DNA of 34,898 nt, taken from contig CANCCJ010000023.1 of NCBI GenBank assembly GCA_947374535.1, positions 1 through 34,898 on the forward strand, in the 5' to 3' direction. The position numbers and the translations under genes are program-made. The notes below the pieces were generated by a model that was not told the origin of the DNA, did no database searches, and saw only the letters and a list, made by a program, of their open reading frames with translations. This DNA comes from Comamonadaceae bacterium (lineage in GTDB: Bacteria; Pseudomonadota; Gammaproteobacteria; Burkholderiales; Burkholderiaceae). This document shows, one piece after another, positions 26,923 through 34,898 of this stretch; the first letter of the stretch is position 1; every line of letters starts with the position of its first letter.

Positions 26923-27873
26923 TTATCGCACGCAATAAAAAGACACAGACTCATAGTTGGTGTCTGAAGGTGTTCTCACGGGTGTTGGGTTACGTGTGTC
27001 AGGGTTGAGCACACGGTTGCCAGACATGGCCCAAATTTTGTGATCCAAAGAAATTCCATTATTCCAATCGCCCTTCACCGACAAGAACTCATACTCCTCC
27101 AAAGTCGGCAGTCGTGCTTTGATCAGTGCGCATGAATGCTCGGCAATCACAGGGTTAGGTGCCGTGTTTACGGGGCTGCCCGCCGTGCCCACCAAAATCA
27201 AACTCTTGTCACCCATCATCACCACCGATGGAAACGAGGTGCGCTGAAAGTAACGCACCATGTCGGCGGCAATGGTCGACATCACCGTTTCGGGTTTGCC
27301 TTGAGCTTGAAAACTCACCCCCATGCCGTTGGCCAACTCGATGTGGATAGTCACCAACACATCACCTTTGCAACCGGGGCCATAGGCATACGTGCCCCAC
27401 GCAATGCCACTAAGCACTGACAACTGCTGAACGTCCAATTTGTCTTGGCGCTGATGTTCTCGCAAGCTTTTTATCAACTCACCCAATGGGCCTGGATTGA
27501 AGAATTTCAGCTTGATATCGCTGGGGCTAAACCCAAGATACATGCGGTCTAAGTAAGCCTTCAAACTGGCCTCTAGCGTGACATCCATGCGGTTGCCAGC
27601 CGTTGCCTGTGTACGCTGGCGGTCAGTCATGGCATCTAAGTTGAGCAGCGCACTCACTCCCTCCGAGGTGGTCGCACCATAACGCATCAAGTCTTTGAGC
27701 TGTCCGGTCATCTCATTGACTTGCTCAATGCGTGTGGTGCCGTAGCTTTCTTCGAATTGGCACAGATCTTGGCCTTTGACAAACAAGATAGTAGGCCATA
27801 GATAGGTGCTGCTTTGGCTCCATGCCATGAAACTGAGAAAACTGAATAACAAGCCAATGCTGATTTTTTTCAT
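26923..27873 (-). CDS. Exported protein of unknown function
   Basis: I do not recognise the N-terminal two-thirds of this 316-residue protein. A signal peptide is clear: MKKISIGLLFSFLSFMAWS, with cleavage before QSS. The body contains several scattered cysteines suitable for periplasmic disulfides. The last 80 residues read CALIKARLPTLEEYEFL, then GDWNNGISLDHKIWAMSGNRVLNP and a final FYCVR. This pattern resembles the end of DUF1566/formylglycine-generating-enzyme-like lectin folds, in which RLPT is followed by a W...G core. That resemblance is weak evidence for a carbohydrate- or surface-related role. It stands alone, with more than 200 bases on each side. Confidence 0.7.
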   Translation of the reverse strand: MKKISIGLLFSFLSFMAWSQSSTYLWPTILFVKGQDLCQFEESYGTTRIEQVNEMTGQLKDLMRYGATTSEGVSALLNLDAMTDRQRTQATAGNRMDVTLEASLKAYLDRMYLGFSPSDIKLKFFNPGPLGELIKSLREHQRQDKLDVQQLSVLSGIAWGTYAYGPGCKGDVLVTIHIELANGMGVSFQAQGKPETVMSTIAADMVRYFQRTSFPSVVMMGDKSLILVGTAGSPVNTAPNPVIAEHSCALIKARLPTLEEYEFLSVKGDWNNGISLDHKIWAMSGNRVLNPDTRNPTPVRTPSDTNYESVSFYCVR

Positions 27874-28013
27874 CGCCCATCTACCTTCCTATCTTCCACA
27901 CACACCAACAAAGCGTAATGCTAATGGGTGTAGCAACAAATTGCTTAAGACCTATCAAATAGATTACTGTTCAAAAGCAGTTACCTATGAAAGTATTGCA
28001 ACTATTACAACAG

Positions 28014-28032
28014 TCAACTTGTTCCAAGTTGA
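28014..28032. repeat. Short perfect hairpin downstream of truncated hyuB
   Basis: TCAACTTG at 28014-28021 and its complement CAAGTTGA at 28025-28032 enclose a 3-base loop. No T-run follows on either side, so it is not a standard terminator. It lies in the 202-base gap between the exported-protein gene and the hyuB fragment. Confidence 0.45.
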
Positions 28033-28075
28033 ACTACAAATTGGTCTGTAGTGGTTTCTTTTGGTAAGAGTGATG

Positions 28076-29119
28076 TTAGACCGCTTTTAGCAGACATGCG
28101 TCATCCAGCGGGTCAGTGCCGATATCTGCTCTCACTGCAGTGCCGACATCAGTCAACAGCGGCAAGCTGCCATCGTTGACTGGATAGTCCGTGGGCGTGG
28201 TCAAGCACTTGTAGGCGACTTGCGCGAAAGCAATACCCGTTGTGAAGCCTGAGTTGTAGAAGCCCTTAACTTGCTTGCTCACGTCCGACAAGTCAACCTC
28301 CATCTCATCACCCTTGACGGTGACTTTGACACGAATTGGAATTCGCTTGCCGATTTCTAAACCGTCGTCATCCATGAAGGATTCAGCTTCATACACACCA
28401 TCAGGAATAGTTAATGTGTTTTGACGAGCCAAGGCCTCAGATGCATCCATGATCTGAAGGATGGATGCTTGTACGTCTTGGTTACCGTAGCGCTGTACCA
28501 ATTCCAAGAATCGACGCTCACCTGTTGTGATAGCTGTAATTTGGGCTCGCAAGTCACCCAACGCACGCTCGGGCATACGCACGTTCATCGCGATGATGTC
28601 CAGCAAGTCTTGATTCACTTTGCCTGCTGATTGGTATTTCACGATGGGGATCTGGATGCCCTCGGAGTAAATATCCGTTGTAATCTGACCTAGACTTCCG
28701 CCCACATCCAGCCAGTGCGCCATACAACAGGTGAAACCAATTAGTTCACCTTCATGGAAAACTGGCATGGTGAATGTGAAGTGATTCAAGTGGCTGCCTG
28801 TGGTGTAGGCATCATTCGTGACCAAGATGTCGCCGGGATGGATGTTTTCATAACCAAAGTGACGTATCTTCGATTTCACAGTTTCAGACATGCCGCGAAT
28901 GAACATCGGCAAACCCAATCCAATCGAAACCGTATCTCCCTCTTTTGTGAAAAGTCCAACCGTAAAGTCCAGCGCCTCATAAATGATGAGGTTGTAGGCG
29001 GTACGCATCAGATTTGTTTTCATCTCTTCTGTTACGGCAAATAAACCGTTTCGGATGATTTCCACAATCACAGGATCAACAGTCTGTGCATTTGATTTTT
29101 GAACGTGTGTCGTGCTCAT
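28076..29119 (-). pseudogene. hyuB: Hydantoinase B/oxoprolinase family subunit, C-terminally truncated
   Basis: This is the B subunit of an ATP-dependent N-methylhydantoinase/5-oxoprolinase-type enzyme. The N-terminal 318 residues fit the family: DPVIVEIIRNGLFAVTEEM, LFTKEGDTVSIG, HPGDILVTNDAYTTGSHLNH (core NDAY), HWLDVGG, and ending at PVNDGS. After Ser318 (about base 28166) the expected continuation, which carries the rest of the catalytic domain, is missing. A 29-residue unrelated tail runs to a stop instead. Family members I know are usually over 500 residues, so roughly a third is gone. No alternative frame restores it. The gene overlaps hyuA by four bases (ATGA). The fragment may still fold but is probably inactive. 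Confidence 0.8.
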
Positions 29120-31200
29120 GATCGATCACTCCCGATTGAAATTTGAAGATTGCCGTATAGGTCGACTTTGACGCTGTCGCCTGGTTGAACTACCGTAGTG
29201 GACGCATGTTCTTCTACGAGTGCTGGGCCATGGAACTCATTGCCACTCTTTAGCAAGTCGCGTCGATAAACAGGCGTACCAACAAACTGACCTGCACTTC
29301 TAAAATAGACGGGCTTGTGAGCGCGTAACGCTTGCGCATCTGGGGCGATCTGTCCTTCCTCGACGGCATTACGTGGTGGTTTTTTCATCCGTCCCAACAC
29401 AGTCACTCGCAAGCTAACGATGTCTGCCGCCTCTTTAGGAGCGGAGGTTCCATAGCGAACTTTGTGAACTTCATCAAAATGGTTCTTGATCGCAGCACGA
29501 TCTTTGCTAATAAAAAACTCGTGAGGCAAATCAACAGTCACTGCGTGCTCTTGACCGAAATAGCGCATATCTGCGGCACGTTCGAAGACGATTTCTTCTG
29601 GACGAATTTGTGAAGCACCAATGGCTGCTCGACCTTCGTCTTCCATCTCTTTATAGAAGGCTTCGATTTCATCGAATGACAAACTGTCCAAGCGACGGAA
29701 CACAGAGCGAACATAGTCATAGCGTAAGTCACTAAACAACATACCGTACGCCGAAAAATAGCCAGGTGCATGTGGAATCAAGACTTTGCGGATACCGATC
29801 TCACGCGCAATGGCGGAGGCATGCAATGGGCCCGCGCCGCCGTACACCACCATCGTGAAACTGCCAGCATCCAAGCCACGCTCAGTCGTCACCGCTTTGA
29901 CGGCATGTGACATCTGAGTCACAGCAATACGCAAAATACCATCTGCAGCCTTGGTTGCATCTAAGCCCAATGGCTTTGCAATTTTCTCCTCCATCGCATG
30001 CTTGGCTCGGTCCAGGTACAGCGGCATTTCACCGCCTAGGAAGTTATGTTCATCCAAGCGACCCAGAATCAAGTTGGCATCTGTCACGGTTGGCTCTGTG
30101 CCGTCACGGCCATAGCAAACGGGGCCGGGCATGCTGCCTGCAGAACGTGGGCCGACGCGCAATGAGTTACCCAACTCGACGCGAGCAATAGACCCACCGC
30201 CTGTACCAACCTCAAAAATGTCCATCATTGGAATCTGAATAGGCAATGCCTTTTCATAACCGCCAATCAACGCACTGCCCGTGGTCAACGGACGACCTTC
30301 ACTGATTACCCCAGCTTTGGCTGTCGTGCCGCCCATATCAAAAGCTATGGAGTCGGGCATACCTAGTTGCGCGCAAATTGCTTGGGCACCAATCACACCC
30401 GCGGCAGGTCCAGACTCCAACATGCGCACGCAATCACGACGTGCATGTTCTACGGGAAACAAGCCACCCGTAGATTGAACAGCGTAGAAGTCACCCTCAA
30501 AGCCTTTGTCGCTCAAGTGATGTTCTAACTCACCCAAGTATTCTGATACACGTGGTCCCACATATGAGTTGGCAACAGCAGTCGACACACGCTCGAACTC
30601 TCGATACTCCTGCGACAACTCATGAGATGCCGTCACAAACGCACCTGGAATTTCCTCTTGCAAGATTGCTTTGACGCGGCGTTCATGATCTGGATTGCGA
30701 TACGAGTGCAGCAACAACACAGCCACTGCTTCGATGTGCTTGGCTTTAAGTTCGCGAGCGAGTTCACGCACAGCCGTTTCATCCAAAGGTTTATGCAAAG
30801 AGCCATCTGCACGTAAACGCTCTGATACTTCGTAACGCAACGAGCGCGGAACCAGTGGCTCATGCTTTGAAAAGAACAGGTTGTAGGCATCCGGACGGTT
30901 CACGCGTCCAATTTCATAGATATCTCTGAAACCTTCTGTGATTAACAATGCGGTTTTTGCACCATTACGCTCAAGCAAGGTATTGATCGCAATAGTTGAG
31001 CCGTGGAGGAACAAATAACCATTACTCAAATCAACGCCAGCACCATCTAAAGTGTTTTGGATACCTGTTACCAGTTCACCATGTGTTGAAAGTGCTTTGC
31101 CGAATGAGATCGTACCTGTGGACTCGTCAAAGCAAGCCATATCCGTGAACGTGCCGCCGATGTCGACCGCAATTCGCAATGAGTGTTTAGATTCAGACAT
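29116..31200 (-). CDS. hyuA: Hydantoinase A/oxoprolinase family subunit
   Basis: This 694-residue subunit belongs to the ATP-dependent hydantoinase/oxoprolinase/acetone-carboxylase-like family. The actin-like ATPase fold is visible from VDIGGTFTD at the N-terminus, FDMGGTTAK mid-protein and YGGAGPLHA in the second half. The HGSTIAINTLLER and HELSQEYREFERVSTAVANSYV segments are also typical (core EYREFERVSTA). The length is full for the family. The start at 31200 has AAGGA six bases upstream. An ATG five codons earlier overlaps the preceding stop (TAATG) and is an alternative. The partner B subunit downstream is truncated, so the enzyme may not be functional. Likely substrates would be cyclic amides or imides, uncertain. 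Confidence 0.9.
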   Translation of the reverse strand: MSESKHSLRIAVDIGGTFTDMACFDESTGTISFGKALSTHGELVTGIQNTLDGAGVDLSNGYLFLHGSTIAINTLLERNGAKTALLITEGFRDIYEIGRVNRPDAYNLFFSKHEPLVPRSLRYEVSERLRADGSLHKPLDETAVRELARELKAKHIEAVAVLLLHSYRNPDHERRVKAILQEEIPGAFVTASHELSQEYREFERVSTAVANSYVGPRVSEYLGELEHHLSDKGFEGDFYAVQSTGGLFPVEHARRDCVRMLESGPAAGVIGAQAICAQLGMPDSIAFDMGGTTAKAGVISEGRPLTTGSALIGGYEKALPIQIPMMDIFEVGTGGGSIARVELGNSLRVGPRSAGSMPGPVCYGRDGTEPTVTDANLILGRLDEHNFLGGEMPLYLDRAKHAMEEKIAKPLGLDATKAADGILRIAVTQMSHAVKAVTTERGLDAGSFTMVVYGGAGPLHASAIAREIGIRKVLIPHAPGYFSAYGMLFSDLRYDYVRSVFRRLDSLSFDEIEAFYKEMEDEGRAAIGASQIRPEEIVFERAADMRYFGQEHAVTVDLPHEFFISKDRAAIKNHFDEVHKVRYGTSAPKEAADIVSLRVTVLGRMKKPPRNAVEEGQIAPDAQALRAHKPVYFRSAGQFVGTPVYRRDLLKSGNEFHGPALVEEHASTTVVQPGDSVKVDLYGNLQISIGSDRS

Positions 31201-31214
31201 TGATGATTCCTTCA

Positions 31215-32066
31215 TTAGGCTAGCGACACAACGTTTCGCAGCGTACCCAAGCCAGTGATTTCGACTTCAATCACATCACCGGCTTTCATGTAAACAGGTG
31301 GTTCGCGACGATCACCCACACCACCAGGCGTACCTGTGGCGATAACATCACCTGGAGATAGATTCGTAAAACCAGAGAGGTATTCGATGATTACAGGCAA
31401 GGTGTAAATCAAGTCAGCAACTGACGCATGCTGCATGACCTCACCATTGAGACGTGATTCCAAAGTGAGTTGGTTTACATCAGGAATTTCTTTGCGCGTC
31501 GCCATAAAAGGGCCAAGTGGGCCTGTCAATGGAAAGTTTTTACCTGGAATCCATTGGTGCGTGTGGCGTTGCCAATCGCGTGCCGTGCCATCGTTGAAAC
31601 AGGCATAACCAGCAATGTGCTCAAGCGCTTGTGCCTGCGTGATGTTGCGGCCTCCTTTACCGATGATCACTGCCAATTCGCCTTCAAAGTCAAACCGCTG
31701 AGTTTCTTTGGGATGTGGCAGTGGTGCGTTATGTGCCGTCAAACTATCGGCAAAGCGCGTGAAGATGGCTGGGTACTCACTGTCTGCACGTTTTGTTTCG
31801 GCGACGTGTGTTTTGTAGTTCAATCCGACACAGAAAATTTTGCTCGGATTGGGGATCACTGGTATCAGACGTGCCTGCGATGCAGTCACGGCCTTCCCAC
31901 TCAGACGTATCAAAGCTTCAAGCTCATCCAATTGATTCGCAGCAATGACGGACTTCAAATCTGGATATTGAGCTTGAAATGCATTGGGCACTTGAAGCCA
32001 GTTGTCTTCATCTTTCCAGAGGCCGTAGGTCTGCTGACCCGCAATTTCAAAACTAACAAAGCTCAT
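31215..32066 (-). CDS. FAH-family hydrolase (acylpyruvase/2-hydroxyhepta-diene-dioate isomerase type)
   Basis: This 283-residue FAH-family protein has an N-terminal cap of about 75 residues before the catalytic core. The core shows IFCVGLNYKTHVAET, the ligand segment FDFEGELAVIIGKGGR (Glu/Glu), YACFNDGTARDWQ (Asp) and GDVIATGTPGGVG. It is the first gene of the minus-strand catabolic unit with hyuA and hyuB. The start at 32066 has GAAGGA seven bases upstream; a tandem ATG one codon earlier is possible. The family opens or isomerises beta-keto acids such as ureidoglycolate- or acylpyruvate-like compounds. With a hydantoinase-like partner, degradation of a cyclic nitrogen compound is plausible but not proven. 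A dyad operator lies upstream. Confidence 0.88.
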   Translation of the reverse strand: MSFVSFEIAGQQTYGLWKDEDNWLQVPNAFQAQYPDLKSVIAANQLDELEALIRLSGKAVTASQARLIPVIPNPSKIFCVGLNYKTHVAETKRADSEYPAIFTRFADSLTAHNAPLPHPKETQRFDFEGELAVIIGKGGRNITQAQALEHIAGYACFNDGTARDWQRHTHQWIPGKNFPLTGPLGPFMATRKEIPDVNQLTLESRLNGEVMQHASVADLIYTLPVIIEYLSGFTNLSPGDVIATGTPGGVGDRREPPVYMKAGDVIEVEITGLGTLRNVVSLA

Positions 32067-32171
32067 CATTTTTTCCTTCAATATATTGCACCGACCATCG
32101 ATGCATCTAAACAATGAACGCGAGTTTATGGATGGTTAAGCCAACTGCATAGGATGTTTTCCAAGATTTCA

Positions 32172-32193
32172 GATATGCTTAAAATGGCATATC
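32172..32193. promoter_or_regulatory. Candidate operator dyad between the FAH gene and the LysR fragment
   Basis: A perfect 7-base dyad, GATATGC (32172-32178) and GCATATC (32187-32193) with an 8-base spacer, lies 12 bases before the ATG of the truncated LysR gene and about 105 bases before the FAH start. This is the expected site for self- and target regulation by the now broken LysR protein. Confidence 0.5.
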
Positions 32194-32205
32194 AAAAGGA
32201 TGTCT

Positions 32206-32319
32206 ATGCAGATCAATGAATTACGCTTATTCATGGAGGTGGCTGAACTTGGCAGCTTCACGAAGGTCGCCAACTTGTCAAGAAAATCAGCCCACGCTTG
32301 CATCATCTTCGAACGTTGA
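32206..32319 (+). pseudogene. N-terminal fragment of a LysR-family regulator, cut by the integrase gene
   Basis: The frame from ATG 32206 reads MQINELRLFMEVAELGSFTKVAN, the standard first helix region of a LysR helix-turn-helix, for 23 codons (to about 32274). AAAAGGA precedes it. The following 14 codons to a TGA at 32317-32319 are antisense to the 3' end of the integrase and have no LysR character. The rest of the regulator is absent from the window. It faces the FAH/hyu operon, the normal position for its regulator. Seen directly: the fragment and the switch to integrase sequence. Inferred: deletion or insertion by the integrase-bearing element. Confidence 0.82.
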
Positions 32320-33625
32320 TCAAGGTAGGTTGTTCGGTTGTAGGCCCGTCCATTCGCATCCCGAACAGCATGAGCTAATTGGGCCTCAATAATCTGAGGT
32401 TCATACTCAAGGCGCTCAGCCAACATTGTTCTGGCAGTAGCCCTGAAACCATGCCACGTCTGTAACTCAGATGTATATCCCATTGAGATCAATGCGGTGC
32501 GTACGGAGTTTTCAGAAATTGGGCGATCGTGATTGCGCTCACCTGGAAACACCAACTGACTGTGTCCCGTGTAGCTGTGTAACGCGCGGAGTAATTCGAC
32601 AGCTTGTCTTGGCAAAGGCACGAGATGGTCCTGCCCGTTTTCTTTACCTTCTTTGGTTCTCTTCATCCTGCTCGACGGCACAGTCCACAACCCTTTATCG
32701 AGGTCCATCTCAGTCCAAGCTGCTGCGCGCAACTCGCCAGGGCGCTGAAAAAGCATTGGTGCTAACTGCAGTGCAGTTCGCACAATCAAGCCACCTCTAT
32801 ATGCACGAATTGCACGCAACAGCTCTCCCAACTTTTTAGGCTCTGTGATTGCAGCAAAGTGAGTTCCTCGAAACGGTGTCAAGGCGCCCTTCAAGTCCGC
32901 AGCTATATCGCGATCAACTCGCCCTGTTGAAACGCCATACCGCCAAATCAAGCTCGCGACGCCAAGTCCACGACTTGCGGTTTCAAGCGCACCACGTGCT
33001 TCTGTCTTGCGTATCGTGGCAAGCCACTCAACTGGCTCAATATCACTTAAACGTCGATCACCGAGCCACGGAAATAGATCACGCTCCAACTACTGCTTTG
33101 TTCTTTTTGCGTGTGCGGGGCTCCATGTGGATACCTGCTTCTGATACCACTCCAAAGCAACAACTCTAAAGCTGTCACCAGCTGGGTTCAGCGCCTTTAG
33201 CTTCTTGACTTTCTTCTCCAGAATGGGATCAACACCATCCGACCGTTTGATCTTCGCGATGTCTCGCGCCTTTCGGGCAGCCATCAAACCAATCTTGGGG
33301 TATGTGCCTAAAGCCAAATGCTTTTCAGTTTTATTCACGCGGTACTTGTAAAACCAACTCTTCGACCCGTTTGGCTTTACCAGCAGGTATAGGCCGTTGG
33401 CATCGTTAAATTTTTGCTGCCACTTTTCGGGCGAACACTTGGCGTTTTTACATTCAACATCCGTCAGCATAATGACTCGCTCCAGAACAAGGTGGGGGTG
33501 CAAAACGGAATCCACCACCAAAATCACACAAACACCCCCTCTCGCACCCCCAACCCCATTAGCAGGTCATTGGATCTCGTTGGACTAAAAACCCGTATTA
33601 ACAGCAACAAGATGTTGATTTATAA

Positions 33626-33664
33626 AAGAAAAAAGGCACCCAGCGGATTAAGCTGGATGCCTTT
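33626..33664 (-). terminator. Terminator-like hairpin upstream of the integrase
   Basis: Arms of 13 bases with one mismatch (33632-33644 and 33652-33664) enclose a 7-base loop. On the minus strand the stem is followed by TTTTTTC, on the plus strand by only TTTGG. It could insulate the integrase from transcription entering from the right. Confidence 0.6.
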
Positions 33665-33689
33665 GGATGCAAATATGGTGGTGCATAGT

Positions 33690-33707
33690 GGACGCCGGTT
33701 CAAATCC
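33690..33707 (+). other. T-arm-like sequence, possible attachment-site remnant
   Basis: GGACGCCGGTTCAAATCC resembles the T-arm of tRNA or tmRNA genes, where P4-type integrases often integrate. The 3' arm does not pair properly with the 5' arm, no acceptor stem or CCA end follows in register, and no second copy was found in the window. It is therefore a weak candidate only. Confidence 0.2.
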
Positions 33708-33996
33708 ACACCAACGGTGCTTGCTATTTGGTTGCCGGTAGTTGCGTATGCAGTGCATAACTTACAAATTCAAAGTTCAGCTGATTATTCATGGCCAGCC
33801 TGATAAAAGTCGAGAAATGCGATCTGCTTAAACTTTTCGTTAGATAGCATTTGAGATGATTATCAGTTTATCACCGCTACTTCAAATCAGTAGCTGAAAT
33901 CGACCCACTGTAGCCATTCGGACCATTGCCATGAACGCCTCAAATGTAGCGTTAGAAGTCCTTCAGCACTGACTGCTTAAGGTCTAGCCAAACTAG

Positions 33997-34116
33997 CTGG
34001 CACCAGACATCGTTGAGGCGATTCTGGAGGATGCGCTGCCGGACCACCTGACGCTGTTTGATATTGCGGTGGACCCGCCTGCACTTTGGGAAGAGCAGAG
34101 AAAACGGATTTGGTAA
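33997..34116 (+). pseudogene. C-terminal remnant of a site-specific recombinase-type protein
   Basis: An open stretch of 39 codons reads LAPDIVEAILEDALPDHLTL, then FDIAVDPPALWEEQRKRIW and a TAA stop. LAPDIVEAIL followed by WEEQR close to the end is the usual C-terminus of large serine-recombinase-associated/recombinase-family proteins, as I recall. Immediately upstream the same frame contains TAG codons at 33994-33996 and 33985-33987, so the rest is decayed or lost. It marks an earlier mobile element beside the integrase. Confidence 0.6.
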
Positions 34117-34128
34117 GGCTATTCGTTT

Positions 34129-34866
34129 CTAAATTGATTTTTGATTGACTCTTTTTGAAAGCGCTTCAACTGACTCTTTACGCTCGCTGTAACGGTCAAC
34201 CAAATAAGGTGTGGCATCACGCGTCAAAAGCGTGAACTTAACCAGTTCCTCCATGACATCTACCACTCTGTCGTAATAAGCCGATGGCTTCATGCGGCCA
34301 TCTTCCTCAAACTCTAAGAACGCCTTAGCCACTGAGCTTTGGTTAGGGATCGTCAGCATCCGCATCCAGCGCCCCAAGATGCGCATCTGGTTCACGGCGT
34401 TGAAAGATTGTGAGCCACCGCTGACCTCCATCACCGCCAAAGTTTTACCTTGGGTCGGACGAACAGCGCCTACTGACAATGGGATCCAGTCGATCTGACT
34501 TTTCATGATCCCAGTCATTGCACCGTGGCGTTCAGGCGAACACCAAACCATCCCCTCTGACCAAGCTGCCAAATCACGCAACTCTTTCACCTTGGGATGC
34601 GTATCTGGTGCGGCATCGGGTTGAGGAAGATTTAATGGATCAAACACCTTCACTTCTGCACCCATTGCTTCAAGCAACTTGGCTGCCTCTAATGTCAATA
34701 GCTTGCTGTAAGAGCGCTCGCGCAAAGAGCCATACAACATCAAAATCCGAGGTGGATGAGTAGAGGGCTTCGAGGGCGACAAAAGTTCTTGCTGAGGCAA
34801 CTTGAAGCTGCTTTGATCAAGGTTGGGCAATTGATCAGTGACCTTAGACACGCAAACCCTTTTCAT
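34129..34866 (-). CDS. arsH: ArsH, NADPH-dependent FMN reductase linked to arsenic resistance
   Basis: This 245-residue flavodoxin-like protein has the ArsH signature. The start is LPNLD, then [20 protein letters not shown] with the FMN-phosphate loop (core GSLRERSYS). [23 protein letters not shown] (core [10 protein letters not shown]) and [15 protein letters not shown] follow. ArsH oxidises methylated As(III) species and has quinone or azo reductase activity. The start at 34866 is chosen because homology begins soon after. A GTG at 34881 and an open frame to the window edge leave the N-terminus uncertain. Other ars genes would be expected beyond the right edge. It lies next to mobile-element remnants, a common setting for arsenic genes. 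Confidence 0.93.
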   Translation of the reverse strand: MKRVCVSKVTDQLPNLDQSSFKLPQQELLSPSKPSTHPPRILMLYGSLRERSYSKLLTLEAAKLLEAMGAEVKVFDPLNLPQPDAAPDTHPKVKELRDLAAWSEGMVWCSPERHGAMTGIMKSQIDWIPLSVGAVRPTQGKTLAVMEVSGGSQSFNAVNQMRILGRWMRMLTIPNQSSVAKAFLEFEEDGRMKPSAYYDRVVDVMEELVKFTLLTRDATPYLVDRYSERKESVEALSKRVNQKSI

Positions 34867-34898
34867 TGATGACAACTTCACCGTCTTCTTTAGAAAAA

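Larger units (their letters stand above)
32169..33470 (-). pseudogene. P4-type tyrosine integrase with an in-frame amber codon and a foreign C-terminal tail
   Basis: The first part (33470 to 33093) carries the DUF4102 N-terminal domain (TDVECKNAK, NGLYLLVKPNGSKSWFYKYR) and the SAM-like core-binding start. A TAG at 33092-33090 interrupts the frame. The same frame resumes at once with LERDLFPWLGDRRLSDIEP and continues through the catalytic domain: FQRPGELRAAAW (Arg), TWHGFRATARTML (HxxR), LAHA and AYNRTTYL (Tyr). Around residue position of KLATF the frame leaves integrase homology and runs antisense through the LysR fragment, ending at 32169. Total length would be about 430 codons, normal for the family. 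Nonsense suppression or two separate proteins are less likely than simple inactivation. The start at 33470 follows GGAGCGAG. Confidence 0.85.
33528..34128. other. Long non-coding, remnant-rich junction between integrase and arsH
   Basis: About 600 bases hold no intact gene. Within it are a terminator-like hairpin (33632-33664), a T-arm-like sequence (33690-33707) and the 3' end of a decayed recombinase-type gene (33997-34116). The rest shows stops in all frames and no recognisable product. Confidence 0.6.

Noticed and set aside
33680..33720. tRNA or tmRNA 3' end as a true RNA gene
   Set aside because: Only the T-loop-like word matches. Stems do not pair and no acceptor, anticodon or CCA end is present.

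Overview
The window looks like a chromosomal segment of a betaproteobacterium, most likely of the order Burkholderiales and close to Comamonadaceae. This is inferred from protein content: a stand-alone RnfB-like ferredoxin, a methylmalonyl-CoA/propionyl-CoA cluster, a class I phaC-phaA-phaB polyhydroxybutyrate cluster, DusA, PgeF and ArsH. I ran no database search, so the genus is left open.

Region 1 (1-1.9 kb): the 3' part of an rnfB-like gene and a drug-type MFS transporter. A bidirectional terminator at 1913-1952 separates them from the next operon. Region 2 (2.0-10.1 kb): a five-gene minus-strand operon that carries propionyl-CoA to succinyl-CoA. In transcription order it encodes methylmalonyl-CoA mutase, its MeaB chaperone GTPase, the propionyl-CoA carboxylase beta and alpha chains, and a VOC-family epimerase. 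A divergent GntR/FCD regulator shares its promoter region. Region 3 (10.1-17.7 kb): dusA and the phaC-phaA-phaB storage-polymer operon, both on the minus strand. They are followed by a small membrane protein convergent with and overlapping pgeF, and then an ABM-domain/FAH-family/Nudix gene string.

Region 4 (18.0-20.1 kb): a secreted NodB-type deacetylase translationally coupled to a DUF4015-type putative glycoside hydrolase, a two-gene arrangement reminiscent of two-domain PgaB. Region 5 (20.4-24.5 kb) is visibly more AT-rich than the left half and reads as accessory DNA. It holds a DUF1398 protein, a MAPEG protein, a bicupin, a quinone-reductase-like flavoprotein, an active-site-less SDR and a divergent LysR regulator. 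Region 6 (24.8-27.9 kb): two coupled lipoprotein genes (alpha/beta hydrolase and DUF1080/3-keto-disaccharide-hydrolase-like) and an unrecognised exported protein.

Region 7 (28.1-34.9 kb) is a decaying junction. A catabolic operon (FAH-family hydrolase, hydantoinase/oxoprolinase A, truncated B) faces the first 23 codons of a LysR regulator, and its operator-like dyad is still present. The regulator is cut off by the 3' end of a P4-type integrase, which itself carries an in-frame amber codon. Beyond that lie hairpins, a T-arm-like sequence, a 39-codon remnant of a recombinase-type protein and arsH at the right edge.

I found no rRNA, complete tRNA, CRISPR array or phage structural gene. The most notable signals are the integrase/LysR chimera with its orphaned operator, the truncated hyuB, the deacetylase-DUF4015 pair and the epimerase lacking a canonical metal-binding His.
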